From Streptococcus sanguinis (lineage in GTDB: Bacteria > Bacillota > Bacilli > Lactobacillales > Streptococcaceae), in assembly GCF_026781265.1 (NCBI RefSeq), contig NZ_JAKUVC010000001.1, positions 1 to 64,000 on the forward strand: DNA of 64,000 nt, read 5' to 3'. Under the pieces are notes generated by a model. That model was not told the DNA's origin and ran no database searches. It saw only the letters and a program-made list of their open reading frames with translations. This document shows positions 52,163 through 61,557 of this stretch, one piece after another; positions within the stretch are counted from its first letter, which is position 1; each line of letters begins with the position of its first letter. A program made the position numbers and the translations under genes.

Positions 52163-54574
52163 ATGTCTAAATCATCCCTTCAAAAAACGGTTGTACTTTT
52201 GAGCGCAGCGGCTCTTGCGGCAGCTGTAAACACTGTTCAGGCTGATGAGAATACTGCACCAGTCACTGCTAATCCTGCTCCAGTAGAAAGCAGCGTGGCG
52301 GAAGCAAAACCAACGACTGCTGCAAGTCCTACTGAAGCTACTGCGACAACAGAGAGCACGGAGCCTAGCTCTGCTATTTCCTCAGAAAATGCCAGTGGGA
52401 ACGCTGATGCTCTGATAGCTATGGCTCGCAATGTAGCAGCTACTGAGGATACTAAGCCCGTGGAGGGACAGACTGTCGATCTTCGTATCTTGGCAACGAC
52501 TGACCTCCATACCAACTTAGTCAACTACGACTACTATCAGGACAAGCCGGTGGAGACCTTGGGGCTGGCTAAAACAGCCGTTCTGATCGAGAAGGCCAAG
52601 AAAGAAAATCCAAACGTCCTCTTGGTGGATAATGGCGATACCATCCAAGGAACGCCGCTTGGAACCTATAAGGCAATTGTAGATCCTGTGGAGAAGGGCG
52701 AGCAGCACCCTATGTACGCTGCTCTTCAGGCTCTGGGCTTTGAAGCTGGTACGCTAGGGAACCATGAGTTCAACTACGGTCTGGACTATCTAAACCGCGT
52801 GATTGAGACAGCTGGCCTGCCTATTGTCAATGCCAATGTACTGGATCCAGCGACTGGTAAATTCATCTATCAGCCTTACAAAATCATCGAAAAGACCTTT
52901 ACAGATACTCAGGGACGCTTGACGACCGTCAAGATTGGTGTGACAGGGATTGTACCGCCGCAGATTCTAAACTGGGATAAGGCAAACCTAGAAGGAAAAG
53001 TGGTCGTTCGCGATTCTGTTGAGGCTATTCGAGACATCATTCCTGAGATGCGCAAGGCCGGTGCAGACATCACTTTGGTACTTTCTCACTCTGGTATCGG
53101 AGACGACAAGTATGAAAAAGGCGAGGAAAATGAAGGTTATCAAATCGCCAGCCTGCCAGGTGTGGATGCTGTCGTAACGGGCCACTCCCACGCAGAATTT
53201 CCAAGCGGAAACGGAACTGGCTTCTATGAAAAATATCCTGGTGTAGATGGGGTCAATGGTAAAATCAACGGCACTCCAGTAACCATGGCTGGTAAATACG
53301 GCGACCATCTGGGCGTCATCGACCTCAAGCTCAACTATACCGACGGCAAATGGAAAGTCACTGACAGCAAAGGCTCCATCCGCAAGGTAGATACCAAGTC
53401 TAACGAAGCAGACAAGCGCGTCATTGACATTGCCAAAGAATCCCACCAAGGTACTATCAACTACGTCCGCCAGCAAGTCGGCACTACGACTGCACCGATT
53501 ACTAGTTACTTCGCTCTGGTCAAAGACGATCCATCCGTGCAAATCGTCAACAATGCTCAGCTTTGGTATGCTAAGCAAGAGCTTGCTGGCACGCCTGAAG
53601 CTAACCTTCCTATTCTGTCTGCAGCAGCACCTTTCAAGGCGGGAACCCGTGGAGATGCAACGGCCTACACAGACATTCCAGCTGGCCCTATTGCCATCAA
53701 GAACGTAGCAGACCTCTATCTCTACGATAATGTCACAGCTATCCTCAAGGTCAACGGTGCCCAGCTCAAAGAATGGTTGGAAATGTCAGCTGGCCAATTC
53801 AACACCATTGACCCAAATAATAGCCAACCGCAAAATCTCGTCAATACTGACTACCGGACTTATAACTTTGATGTTATTGACGGTGTTACCTATGAGTTTG
53901 ACATTACCCAGCCGAACAAATACGACCGCGAAGGCAAACTGGCCAATCCAAATGCCAGCCGGGTCCGTAATCTGAAATACCAAGGCAAAGAGATTGACCC
54001 CAATCAGGAATTTATCGTCGTGACCAACAACTACCGGTCTAACGGTAATTTCCCTGGTGTTCGAGAAGCTAGTCTCAACCGTCTGCTCAATCTGGAAAAC
54101 CGCCAAGCTATCATCAACTATATCTTGGCTGTCAAAAATATCAATCCAAGTGCAGATCAGAACTGGCATTTCGCTGATACCATCAAGGGACTGGACCTGC
54201 GCTTCCTGACAGCTGATAAGGCTAAGAACTTGATTGGCACAGACGGAGACATCGTCTACCTAGCGGAATCTTCCCAAGAGGGATTCGGCGAATACAAGTT
54301 CGTCTACGTCGCACCGAAAACAGAAACGGTGCCTATCGAGCAGCCAAGCTCTCCAACTATCGCAGTCGAAGCAGCCAATCTGCAGCATAGCAGAGTAGAC
54401 TTCCCTGTCTTGACTGCTGTTGACCCTAGCACAAACAAGCAAGCGTCCCACAGACAGGCAGGAGCAGAAAGCCTCCCAGAAACCGGAGAAAAGACATCCT
54501 CACTCGGACTCTTGGGACTTGTTGTGACTGGACTTGCAGGAATCTTCGCCTTTAAAAAACGTGAAAGACAATAA
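52163..54574 (+). CDS. LPETG-anchored 2',3'-cyclic-nucleotide phosphodiesterase/nucleotidase (CpdB type)
   Basis: This 803-residue surface enzyme hydrolyses extracellular nucleotides. Streptococcal relatives (CdnP, SntA) degrade cyclic dinucleotides and AMP and so dampen host signalling. A signal peptide ends near VQA-DEN, followed by an Ala/Thr/Glu-rich linker. The metallophosphoesterase domain (about 95-345) shows TTDLHTNL, VDNGDT, GNHEFNYG and GHSHAEF. A 5'-nucleotidase C-terminal domain spans about 430-640. LPETG (about 771-775), a helix and a KKRERQ tail form the sorting signal. The TTDLHTN...YDYY start favours CpdB over ecto-5'-nucleotidase Nt5e. Confidence 0.92.
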   Translation: MSKSSLQKTVVLLSAAALAAAVNTVQADENTAPVTANPAPVESSVAEAKPTTAASPTEATATTESTEPSSAISSENASGNADALIAMARNVAATEDTKPVEGQTVDLRILATTDLHTNLVNYDYYQDKPVETLGLAKTAVLIEKAKKENPNVLLVDNGDTIQGTPLGTYKAIVDPVEKGEQHPMYAALQALGFEAGTLGNHEFNYGLDYLNRVIETAGLPIVNANVLDPATGKFIYQPYKIIEKTFTDTQGRLTTVKIGVTGIVPPQILNWDKANLEGKVVVRDSVEAIRDIIPEMRKAGADITLVLSHSGIGDDKYEKGEENEGYQIASLPGVDAVVTGHSHAEFPSGNGTGFYEKYPGVDGVNGKINGTPVTMAGKYGDHLGVIDLKLNYTDGKWKVTDSKGSIRKVDTKSNEADKRVIDIAKESHQGTINYVRQQVGTTTAPITSYFALVKDDPSVQIVNNAQLWYAKQELAGTPEANLPILSAAAPFKAGTRGDATAYTDIPAGPIAIKNVADLYLYDNVTAILKVNGAQLKEWLEMSAGQFNTIDPNNSQPQNLVNTDYRTYNFDVIDGVTYEFDITQPNKYDREGKLANPNASRVRNLKYQGKEIDPNQEFIVVTNNYRSNGNFPGVREASLNRLLNLENRQAIINYILAVKNINPSADQNWHFADTIKGLDLRFLTADKAKNLIGTDGDIVYLAESSQEGFGEYKFVYVAPKTETVPIEQPSSPTIAVEAANLQHSRVDFPVLTAVDPSTNKQASHRQAGAESLPETGEKTSSLGLLGLVVTGLAGIFAFKKRERQ

Positions 54575-54580
54575 TGATTA

Positions 54581-54618
54581 AAAAATCAGTAGCCAAAATA
54601 GCTACTGATTTTACTTTT
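54581..54618. terminator. Shared terminator of the nucleotidase and rsmE
   Basis: AAAATCAGTAGC pairs with GCTACTGATTTT (54601-54612). A and T runs on both sides serve the convergent genes. Confidence 0.88.
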
Positions 54619-55370
54619 TAAAGACTGTCCTTGCTCAATTCCAACAAAACACTGACTGCGGTCAAGGCATAAAGCGGAGCGGTTTCAGCACGTAGGATAC
54701 GTGGGCCTAGACCAGCGGAGACAGCCCCTGCTCGGCCAAAGGCTGCTATTTCCTCTGGCGATAGACCGCCCTCCGGTCCGAAGATAAAGAGGACTTTTGC
54801 GCCGGCTTCCAAGCCTGATAGAACTCGGACTAGAGCCGCAGTTTCTCCTTCTTTGGCCGATTCTTCATAGGCTACGATGATGCAGTCAAAGTCTGCCAAG
54901 GCCGCCAGAAAGTCTGCCTTTTTATCAAAGAGCCGAACCTCCGGTATCAGATTGCGCTTACTCTGCTCAGCTGCTCCCTGAGCAATTTTCTCTAGCTTTT
55001 CACTCTTTTTAGCCAGCTTTTTGCCATCCCACTTGGACACCGACCAGTCAGCCGGAAAGGCCCATATAGCACTGGCTCCTAGCTCCGTTGCCTTCTGAGT
55101 GATAAACTCTAACTTATCACCCTTGGGGAAGCCCGAAGCAATGGTCACTTGGATCGGCAGCTCAGTATTGTCTGCCAGCTCCTCCAAGATTTCCAAGCTC
55201 TGCTGACTGGGATCCAATACTCGAGCCAGCCGTTTCACACCGTCATCAAAAACCAGCGTGATTTGGTCGCCCTCTTTGAGTCGCATGACCGAAAACATGT
55301 GTTTGGCTGTGTCCTTATCCGTGATGATCAGAGGAGACTGAGGTTTACCTTTTATAAAATATTGCTGCAT
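54618..55370 (-). CDS. rsmE: 16S rRNA m3U1498 methyltransferase RsmE
   Basis: This 250-residue SPOUT methyltransferase modifies U1498 of 16S rRNA. An N-terminal PUA-like domain (1 to about 70; KHMFSVMRLKEGDQITLVFD) precedes the trefoil-knot SPOUT domain, with IFGPEGGLSPEE (about 196-207) and LGPRILRAETAPL (about 221-233) forming the SAM site. It begins directly after the prmA stop, the common prmA-rsmE pairing. Confidence 0.95.
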   Translation of the reverse strand: MQQYFIKGKPQSPLIITDKDTAKHMFSVMRLKEGDQITLVFDDGVKRLARVLDPSQQSLEILEELADNTELPIQVTIASGFPKGDKLEFITQKATELGASAIWAFPADWSVSKWDGKKLAKKSEKLEKIAQGAAEQSKRNLIPEVRLFDKKADFLAALADFDCIIVAYEESAKEGETAALVRVLSGLEAGAKVLFIFGPEGGLSPEEIAAFGRAGAVSAGLGPRILRAETAPLYALTAVSVLLELSKDSL

Positions 55371-56324
55371 CTAACCACCTATCACGCCTGAAATGTCCTG
55401 CGTTTTCTTAAAGACACAGGCATTCCATTCACCCTGAATCATATGCGTTTCCAAGAAAAATCCTGCTGTTTCCGCTGACTCGCGCACCATTTCCCACTTC
55501 TCAGAAATAATCCCACTCATAATCAGATAGCCCTCATCCTTGACCAGACGGTAGGCATCCTCTGTCAGATGGATGAGAATATCGGCCAAGATATTGGCAA
55601 CAATGACATCCGCCTCAATTTCCACACCTCGGAGAAGATCTCCCGGCGCTACATGAATGTTCTCCATACCTGGATTGAGCTCAATATTTTCCTGAGCTAC
55701 GCGCACCGCCACCTCGTCTAAATCATAGGCGTAGATCTCCTTAGCGCCTAAGAGTGAGCTGGCAATGGAGAGGACACCGCTGCCTGTACCCACATCCAGC
55801 ACCGTTTCTCCGCCTCGCAAGACCTGCTCCAGCGCAAAGAGGCTCATCTTGGTCGTCGGGTGAGTGCCCGTACCAAAGGCCATACCAGGATCCAGCTTGA
55901 TGATCTTCTCACCAGCTGTCGCCTCATAGTCCGTCCATGATGGCACAATAGTCAAATCATGAGTAATGCGAGCCGGCTCAAAGTACTTCTTCCAATTGTC
56001 CGCCCAATCTTCCTCAGCCAGTTCCTGCTGAGTCAGCTCAATATCTCCCGTCTCCAAGCCAAAGCCATCCAGCTCAGCCAGTCGCTCATTGGCCTTGGCT
56101 GCAACAGCCTCTATATCCACCGAAGCCGGGTAGTAGCCGGTAATCCTGACTCGCTCACTCTGCTCAACTTCTGGAAAAAGCTCACCATACTGGTCAACCT
56201 GCCCCAGATAATCTGCGCTGTCATCGATAGCCACACCCTGACTGCCCAGCTCAATCAGAATATTAGAGGCTGCTTCCTCCGCCTCCCTCTTAACTTCAAT
56301 CGTTAATTCCTGCCAAGTGTCCAT
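55371..56324 (-). CDS. prmA: Ribosomal protein L11 methyltransferase PrmA
   Basis: This 317-residue class I SAM methyltransferase trimethylates ribosomal protein L11. The SAM motif is [15 protein letters not shown] (about 180-194), preceded by [14 protein letters not shown], and the catalytic-region motif is [10 protein letters not shown] start at ATG 56324 ([11 protein letters not shown]), the usual N-terminus. The longer frame to 56351 begins in the leader. There is no gap before rsmE. Confidence 0.95.
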   Translation of the reverse strand: MDTWQELTIEVKREAEEAASNILIELGSQGVAIDDSADYLGQVDQYGELFPEVEQSERVRITGYYPASVDIEAVAAKANERLAELDGFGLETGDIELTQQELAEEDWADNWKKYFEPARITHDLTIVPSWTDYEATAGEKIIKLDPGMAFGTGTHPTTKMSLFALEQVLRGGETVLDVGTGSGVLSIASSLLGAKEIYAYDLDEVAVRVAQENIELNPGMENIHVAPGDLLRGVEIEADVIVANILADILIHLTEDAYRLVKDEGYLIMSGIISEKWEMVRESAETAGFFLETHMIQGEWNACVFKKTQDISGVIGG

Positions 56325-56467
56325 CATTAAAATACCAAGCCCGTAAAACACAGAGCCAAAATAGGAAATTCTCTGACGACGCTTGCGTCTAAGAGAACCT
56401 TATCTTTTTAGCACAGTGTTTAGGGCGGGTTCAGTTTAGAAATTTAACTGAACAATCCTTTCTTTGT

Positions 56468-56938
56468 TTATTTCATTGTCTTCGTCATGTAAACCATATC
56501 CATGCCCGCTTTTTCGGGCTCCGTATGGGTCTGATGATAGCCATTTTTCTCATAAAAAGCCACCATACCTTTATCTTGGAAAACCGTGCACAAATCCCAT
56601 TTTGTAATGGTGGAGAATGTCTCTTCTATCAGACCAAGCCCCTCAGAACCATATCCTTTATTCTGGCACTGCGGCAAAATCGCCACTGTCCCAATCCAGC
56701 CTGCTGTCTGTTCGTCATTTGTATTCAATCGAATAAAGCCCAGAATCTTCTCGTCGTCTTTGACAAAATAATAAAAACTATTGGGCCGCTCAACCAGCTT
56801 CCAGCGAATCCGCTCTCGCTCCTCCAGATAGGGGTCGTATTGATCCTGATATTTCTCATAAACAGCCTTAAAACTCGCTCGCTGAATGGCAATAATGGTC
56901 TCTAAATCCTCAGCTCCAGCCCGCTCAATATGAATCAT
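56468..56938 (-). CDS. GNAT-family N-acetyltransferase
   Basis: This 156-residue protein has the GNAT fold: motif A is WIGTVAILPQCQNKGYGSEGL with the acetyl-CoA loop Q-x-x-G-Y-G, and motif B is CTVFQDKGMVAFYEKNGY. The substrate is unknown. It starts with a 4-nt ATGA overlap with the Nudix gene upstream, so the two are translationally coupled. Confidence 0.9.
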   Translation of the reverse strand: MIHIERAGAEDLETIIAIQRASFKAVYEKYQDQYDPYLEERERIRWKLVERPNSFYYFVKDDEKILGFIRLNTNDEQTAGWIGTVAILPQCQNKGYGSEGLGLIEETFSTITKWDLCTVFQDKGMVAFYEKNGYHQTHTEPEKAGMDMVYMTKTMK

Positions 56939-57387
56939 GCTTGCACCTCCAAATAATCGCTCAACCTGTCCTGCAGCTGCGGAATAACCTTTTTATCTGA
57001 TAAGAACTGGCTCACATCCATCATCTGATAAGCCTGGCCCTCATCGCCAAAGACAATGCTGGCAAATTCTTCCTGAGTGATAGTTCCCACCATAAAAATA
57101 GAGGTTTTGTCTGGATCAAGCATGCCTTGATATGCCTTAGCCCAGACAATATCAGCTTCTTCAAGCTTCAAACCAAGCTCTTCAAAAACTTCTCTTTGGA
57201 CGCATTCAAAAGGTGTCTCCTCTCCCTCGCGGCCACCGCCCGGCAACTCCCACATATTAGGGTATGGAATGGTTGAAATATCATCTCGCAAGATAGTCAG
57301 TAGCTTATCATCACAGAGCAAGGCAATCTTGCAGCCTGAAAATTCCATCTGTGTGTGCAGCAAATCTAGTCCTTCTGCATTTTCCAT
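56935..57387 (-). CDS. Nudix hydrolase
   Basis: This 150-residue pyrophosphohydrolase has a perfect Nudix box (GX5EX7REVXEEXGL) beginning at GGGREGEETPFE (about residues 50-73). It may clean up oxidised nucleotides or nucleotide sugars; the substrate cannot be told from sequence. It lies 9 nt after the DUF3013 gene and overlaps the GNAT gene, forming a three-gene leftward operon. Confidence 0.92.
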   Translation of the reverse strand: MENAEGLDLLHTQMEFSGCKIALLCDDKLLTILRDDISTIPYPNMWELPGGGREGEETPFECVQREVFEELGLKLEEADIVWAKAYQGMLDPDKTSIFMVGTITQEEFASIVFGDEGQAYQMMDVSQFLSDKKVIPQLQDRLSDYLEVQA

Positions 57388-57396
57388 AAGCGCCTC

Positions 57397-57867
57397 CTAA
57401 TACCTCGGATAAGGATAAAAGTCTGTCTCAGTCAAGTCAGCTCTGCCATTTTCAAAAGCCTCAGCATTCCAAGCCATCTCAAACTCTGCCGACTCTGGAT
57501 CTGCTAAGAAGTCCATGAGTGCATCGAGACCAAACTCAGCTGTTTGGGTTAGAAAATCCACGAAATAAGCCAGAAACTCCCGTGACAACCCCTTCTTAGG
57601 CTCATAGGGCAGGGCTGCCAGATAGTCCTCAGCCTCAAAACGAGACTTGGTCGGATTATAGAAAAGCACGGCTTCCTCAAAGTAAATATCCTCAGCCGAG
57701 GCATTTCCCTCAGCATCAACGGTCTCAACTCCGCCTGGATTTTGCACCTCAAGGAGAAAAGCTACTTCCACTGCATGATTTTTCTTATCCCAGTTTATCT
57801 CATAGTCAAAAGGAAAGCTCTTCTCCATTTCCTCGTCCAATATCTCCAAAAAACCGTACTTAGCCAT
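57397..57867 (-). CDS. DUF3013 family protein
   Basis: This 156-residue acidic cytoplasmic protein starts MAKYGFLEILDEEMEKSFPF and ends in DLTETDFYPYPRY, as in the lactobacillales-restricted DUF3013 family of unknown function. It is the first gene of a small operon with Nudix and GNAT genes. A TTACTAT-N5-ATAGTAA dyad (57896-57914) lies between it and the divergent rarA. Confidence 0.85.
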   Translation of the reverse strand: MAKYGFLEILDEEMEKSFPFDYEINWDKKNHAVEVAFLLEVQNPGGVETVDAEGNASAEDIYFEEAVLFYNPTKSRFEAEDYLAALPYEPKKGLSREFLAYFVDFLTQTAEFGLDALMDFLADPESAEFEMAWNAEAFENGRADLTETDFYPYPRY

Positions 57868-57954
57868 GATTTCCTCTTTTCATTGTGATAAAATATTACT
57901 ATCTACAATAGTAACACAAAACGCTAAGAAAAACACTTGCAGAAAGGAAATCTT

Positions 57955-59223
57955 ATGCCAGAAAACCTAGCCCTGCGCATGCGCCCGATCGGCATTGATC
58001 AGATCATCGGCCAACAGCATCTGGTCGGACCTGGGAAAATCATCCGTCGCATGGTTGAAGCCAACCGCCTGTCCTCGATGATTCTCTACGGACCACCCGG
58101 CATCGGCAAAACCTCTATTGCCTCGGCTATTGCCGGCACAACCAAGTTCGCCTTTCGCACCTTTAACGCCACCGTAGATAGCAAGAAGCGCCTGCAGGAG
58201 ATTGCTGAAGAAGCGAAATTTTCCGGCGGACTGGTGCTCTTGCTAGACGAGATTCACCGTTTGGACAAGACCAAGCAAGACTTCCTGCTGCCGCTATTAG
58301 AAAGTGGTCTGGTCATCATGATTGGAGCGACGACAGAAAATCCTTTCTTTTCTGTCACTCCGGCTATTCGCAGCCGGGTTCAGATATTTGAGCTTGAGCC
58401 CCTCAGCAACGACGACATCCGGACAGCCATCCAGCTAGCCTTGACGGATAAGGAACGAGGATTTGATTTCCCAGTGGAGCTAGACGATGATGCTCTAGAC
58501 TTTATTGCCATCTCTACCAACGGAGACCTGCGCTCCGCCTATAATTCGTTGGATTTAGCCGTACTCTCTACCCCAGAAGATGACAAGGGTATTCGCCACA
58601 TCACGCTCGATGTGATGGAAAACAGCCTGCAAAAGAGCTATATCACCATGGATAAGGACGGAGACGGCCATTACGATGTCCTCTCTGCCCTGCAGAAGTC
58701 CATCCGTGGCTCCGATGTCAATGCCAGTCTCCACTACGCAGCTCGCCTCGTTGAGGCAGGAGACCTCCCTAGCCTAGCTCGACGCTTGACCGTTATCGCT
58801 TACGAAGATATTGGCCTGGCAAATCCAGATGCCCAAGTCCATACCGTTACAGCTCTGGAAGCAGCCCAGCGGATCGGTTTTCCTGAAGCTCGCATCCTTA
58901 TTGCCAATATTGTTATTGATCTAGCTCTATCGCCCAAGTCCAACTCAGCCTATCTAGCCATGGACAAGGCCCTAGCTGACTTACGAAAGAATGGAAACCT
59001 ACCTATTCCCCGCCACTTACGAGACGGCCACTATGCCGGCAGTAAGGAACTGGGCAACGCACAGGACTATCTCTATCCTCACTCCTATCCTGGCAATTGG
59101 GTCAAGCAGGACTATCTGCCCGACAAGATCAAAGATGCCAATTACTTCACGCCTAATGAGAATAGCAAATACGAGCGAGCCCTTGGAATGACCAAGGATA
59201 AGATTGATGACTTAAAAAAATGA
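57955..59223 (+). CDS. rarA: Replication-associated recombination protein RarA (MgsA)
   Basis: This 422-residue AAA+ ATPase acts at stalled replication forks. Walker A is GPPGIGKT (46-53), Walker B LLLLDEIHRL, and sensor 1 is GATTENPFF. The MgsA C-terminal tetramerisation domain follows (SDVNASLHYAARLVEAGDLP, YEDIGLANPDA). I use the ATG at 57955 (MPENLALRMRP) behind AAAGGAAATC. The upstream in-frame start is a TTG. Confidence 0.95.
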   Translation: MPENLALRMRPIGIDQIIGQQHLVGPGKIIRRMVEANRLSSMILYGPPGIGKTSIASAIAGTTKFAFRTFNATVDSKKRLQEIAEEAKFSGGLVLLLDEIHRLDKTKQDFLLPLLESGLVIMIGATTENPFFSVTPAIRSRVQIFELEPLSNDDIRTAIQLALTDKERGFDFPVELDDDALDFIAISTNGDLRSAYNSLDLAVLSTPEDDKGIRHITLDVMENSLQKSYITMDKDGDGHYDVLSALQKSIRGSDVNASLHYAARLVEAGDLPSLARRLTVIAYEDIGLANPDAQVHTVTALEAAQRIGFPEARILIANIVIDLALSPKSNSAYLAMDKALADLRKNGNLPIPRHLRDGHYAGSKELGNAQDYLYPHSYPGNWVKQDYLPDKIKDANYFTPNENSKYERALGMTKDKIDDLKK

Positions 59224-59289
59224 TGACATCGTTTGCAAAAAATCACATTTTTCTCTTGAATTTTTCAAAATTTATGGTATTATAATTAT

Positions 59290-59484
59290 AGAAACGCTGT
59301 GGTGTACGACTTCACACTTAAGTGTTGACCGACTATTTTTTGTATTATTAGGGAAACAAAAGACTTCTAACAGCATGCAAGCCGTGTCACGCGGAAGCAG
59401 CTTCAGTTAGAGCGAGTTGCCCACCTGCTTAATTGCGCGGGTTCAATACAAATCGTGAAGGTCCGGCACCAATACAGCTTTTTC
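59290..59484 (+). ncRNA. ssrS: Probable 6S RNA
   Basis: A GC-richer stretch of about 195 nt follows a promoter (TTGAAT and an extended TGGTATTAT -10 at about 59256-59280). It begins near GAAACGCTGTGGTGT and ends ACCAATACAGC plus T residues, so GCTGT/ACAGC and GGT/ACC close a terminal stem. Internal segments can form a long, interrupted hairpin with a central bubble, as in 6S RNA, which binds RNA polymerase. The position between rarA and tRNA-Lys matches my memory of streptococcal 6S loci. It lacks tmRNA and RNase P signatures. Confidence 0.65.
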
Positions 59485-59488
59485 TATT

Positions 59489-59561
59489 GCCTCCTTAGCT
59501 CAGCTGGCAGAGCAGCGGACTCTTAATCCGTGGGTCGCAGGTTCGATCCCTGCAGGGGGCA
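59489..59561 (+). tRNA. tRNA-Lys (CTT)
   Basis: The 73 nt fold as a cloverleaf: acceptor GCCTCCT/AGGGGGC, D-arm GCTCAGCTGGCAGAGC, anticodon loop CTCTTAA (anticodon CTT) and T-arm GCAGGTTCGATCCCTGC. CCA is not encoded. Its 3' end is the probable attachment site of the adjacent integrative element. Confidence 0.97.
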
Positions 59562-59575
59562 CTAGGTATAAACGT

Positions 59576-59603
59576 AAAAAAGCCTATTGGAATAGGCTTT
59601 TTT
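59576..59603. terminator. Terminator between tRNA-Lys and the integrase
   Basis: AAAAAAGCCTATT (59576-59588), a GG loop and AATAGGCTTTTTT (59591-59603) pair perfectly. The hairpin overlaps the integrase stop and can act in both directions. Confidence 0.9.
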
Positions 59604-60795
59604 CTTTTGATTTTGAGACTTGTCCGCCACTTTGTCCGCCATCTTTTCTTTTCTCAATTTCAGCCCATTCATCTTTCGTCTCTTGAAGCAAATGTATATA
59701 GATTTCTCGTAACATAGTTGTATCCTTATGACCAAACCACTTCGCCAGAACCTCCAAAGGAACTCCTTCCCGAACTTTTACACTTCCATAAGTATGACGG
59801 GCTCCATAAGATGTGATCAAAGGCTCAATCTTCATTTTTTTTAATATCTTTTTCAAAGTTTGATTTAAAGTCGTTTCATCTGGCACAGGCCACTTTGCGC
59901 CATATTGAAAAAAGACAAAATCCTGCTCATTTTTTATATTTAGAGTTTTGAGAATTTTTTCTTGTAACTCCTTTAAATCTTTTAAAACTTTAATTGCTTG
60001 ACTATTAACTGGTACCTTTCTTACAGATGGATTTCTACGATTAATTCTCCGATAATGATAATCATTCTTTGGCGGAACAATAACATGTTTATGTGAGGAC
60101 CAGCGACTATGAGAATAAATTTCTTGATTCTCAAAATCAACATCGCTCCATTTCAAAGCTAAAGTTTCTCCTGGTCTCAATCCAACCATAAACTGAATAT
60201 AAAGAACATGTAAAACAACTGACTTCCTATAGTCCATAAACATCAACAAATACTCCACTACTCTGTCATAATCTGCCTGACTATGTAGAAATTTTCTATC
60301 CGGATGTTTTCGTTCCTTCATGGAATTAAGCTTGATGCTCTTCAAGAAACTATCATCAATCGGTATTCTATCCGCTTTTGCAAATTCAACAGCTTTTACT
60401 ATATTAGCATTCATCCGTCCCAACTCATTCAGCTCACAACGTTCACCATAAAAATTTAAAAATCTCTGATACTTAGAGCGTACAATATGAGAAACCCGCA
60501 TATCTCCAAAATAATCTTTAATAATCTCCCTGCGACGAGCATAGCGGTTTTTTGTTTCAATATCAATATTCTGTGGCATAATTTCAACTTCCAGCCAACT
60601 ATCAAATAACTCAACTAAGGTTAGTGGATTTTCAAACACTGAAAGTTGGCCACTAGACAATTGCATTTCAATCTCTTTCGCTTTAGCAGCAGCTTCTTTT
60701 TTTGTTTTAAATCCGCTCCCGCTATACGATCTATGCTGGCTCGTTTTTTTAATTTCATAAGTCCAAGTCTTCCCACGCTTTCGAACTCTAGCCAT
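59584..60795 (-). CDS. int: Tyrosine recombinase (integrase)
   Basis: This 403-residue site-specific recombinase integrates and excises the element. It has an N-terminal AP2-like arm-binding domain (1 to about 50), a core-binding SAM-like domain (about 58-150) and the catalytic domain with Arg207 (GLRPGE), Arg333-His334 (YGARHTYGS), His356 (WFGHKD) and the nucleophile Tyr366 (REIYIHL). The position usually holding the first box-II His reads Tyr330, a common variant. It overlaps the small DUF3173-like gene by 8 nt. Confidence 0.95.
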   Translation of the reverse strand: MARVRKRGKTWTYEIKKTSQHRSYSGSGFKTKKEAAAKAKEIEMQLSSGQLSVFENPLTLVELFDSWLEVEIMPQNIDIETKNRYARRREIIKDYFGDMRVSHIVRSKYQRFLNFYGERCELNELGRMNANIVKAVEFAKADRIPIDDSFLKSIKLNSMKERKHPDRKFLHSQADYDRVVEYLLMFMDYRKSVVLHVLYIQFMVGLRPGETLALKWSDVDFENQEIYSHSRWSSHKHVIVPPKNDYHYRRINRRNPSVRKVPVNSQAIKVLKDLKELQEKILKTLNIKNEQDFVFFQYGAKWPVPDETTLNQTLKKILKKMKIEPLITSYGARHTYGSVKVREGVPLEVLAKWFGHKDTTMLREIYIHLLQETKDEWAEIEKRKDGGQSGGQVSKSKEKSLFQ

Positions 60796-60976
60796 TTTGA
60801 ATTTTCCTTCCTAAAACTCGATAGATATATTCTTGTGGAATCTCTACTTTCCGTTGATTCCTGTAATAAGAAAAGCCATCCTGAATCAACAAATCAACTG
60901 CCTGCTTCAATACCTTACGAGCTTTGTAGTCGCTCATTTCATTTAGCAAATCCTTCTTATTAACCGTATCTCTCAT
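60788..60976 (-). CDS. DUF3173-like small protein, putative excisionase
   Basis: This 62-residue basic protein starts MRDTVNKKDLLNEMSDYKAR behind AAAGGAGGAAACATT. The KKDLL...A-R-x-x-x-Q-A pattern and the GFSYYRNQR core resemble the DUF3173 family that precedes integrases in streptococcal ICEs. A helix-turn-helix role as excisionase or integrase cofactor is inferred from position. The stop lies inside the integrase start. Confidence 0.75.
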   Translation of the reverse strand: MRDTVNKKDLLNEMSDYKARKVLKQAVDLLIQDGFSYYRNQRKVEIPQEYIYRVLGRKIQNG

Positions 60977-60992
60977 AATGTTTCCTCCTTTT

Positions 60993-61028
60993 ACAAAAAG
61001 TAAAAGCAAGCCTCTTTTCAGACTTGCC
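60993..61028 (-). terminator. Weak hairpin between the kinase and DUF3173 genes
   Basis: GCAAG (61006-61010) and CTTGC (61023-61027) pair and are followed on the minus strand by TTTTACTTTTT. It probably separates cargo from the integration module. Confidence 0.45.
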
Positions 61029-61037
61029 CTCAGATAC

Positions 61038-61556
61038 TCAACATAGAAATTGTTTTAGTTCTTCCAATTTTAAATCACTATCATAAGTAAAAACTGGAAT
61101 ATTTTTTAAGCGAGAGAACTCCAAAGCTCGATTCTGCTCCCTTTTTTGAAAAGACTCAATCAATTCTTTTTCCCAATTCTGATTATCCCTTTTTTCCAAT
61201 CTCTCTCGAATAACGACAGTTTGTTCTGTCTTCAATATAATTTTACTGATCTCCAAACCATCAAAAGTAGAAAAAGGCAATTCGACTATTTCCTTCGAAT
61301 GATTCAAAAGGGTAAAATGTCCATCCAATATCACAACATCATTATCATTAAATGGATAGTTCGCTAATTCTTGTTTCCACAGTTCTTGATTGTTAGCAAT
61401 ATTTTTTGTGAACTTATCAGATGACTGTATTTTATTTCCTGCTTGACGAATTAAATCACTGATTGATAAAGCAACAAATTGCACATCCTTTTTCAGATTC
61501 TCTAACAAAGTGGTTTTACCAACCCCATGAACGCCCACTAATAAAATATATTTCAA
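61038..61556 (-). CDS. P-loop ATPase/kinase-like protein
   Basis: This 172-residue protein has Walker A GVHGVGKTT (about 8-16), a Walker-B-like VVILDGHFTLL (about 74-84) and a LID-like Arg segment (RERLEKRDNQNWEKEL), as in adenylate- or nucleoside-kinase-like P-loop proteins. It starts with TTG at 61556. GGGAGG inside the ASCH gene end lies seven bases upstream, so it is coupled to that gene. A small-molecule or nucleotide kinase role is plausible. The substrate is unknown. Confidence 0.75.
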   Translation of the reverse strand: MKYILLVGVHGVGKTTLLENLKKDVQFVALSISDLIRQAGNKIQSSDKFTKNIANNQELWKQELANYPFNDNDVVILDGHFTLLNHSKEIVELPFSTFDGLEISKIILKTEQTVVIRERLEKRDNQNWEKELIESFQKREQNRALEFSRLKNIPVFTYDSDLKLEELKQFLC

Positions 61557-61557
61557 A

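Noticed and set aside
59290..59484. tmRNA or RNase P RNA
   Set aside because: There is no tRNA-like acceptor with T-loop at the ends, no tag reading frame, and no RNase P core motif. 6S RNA fits better.
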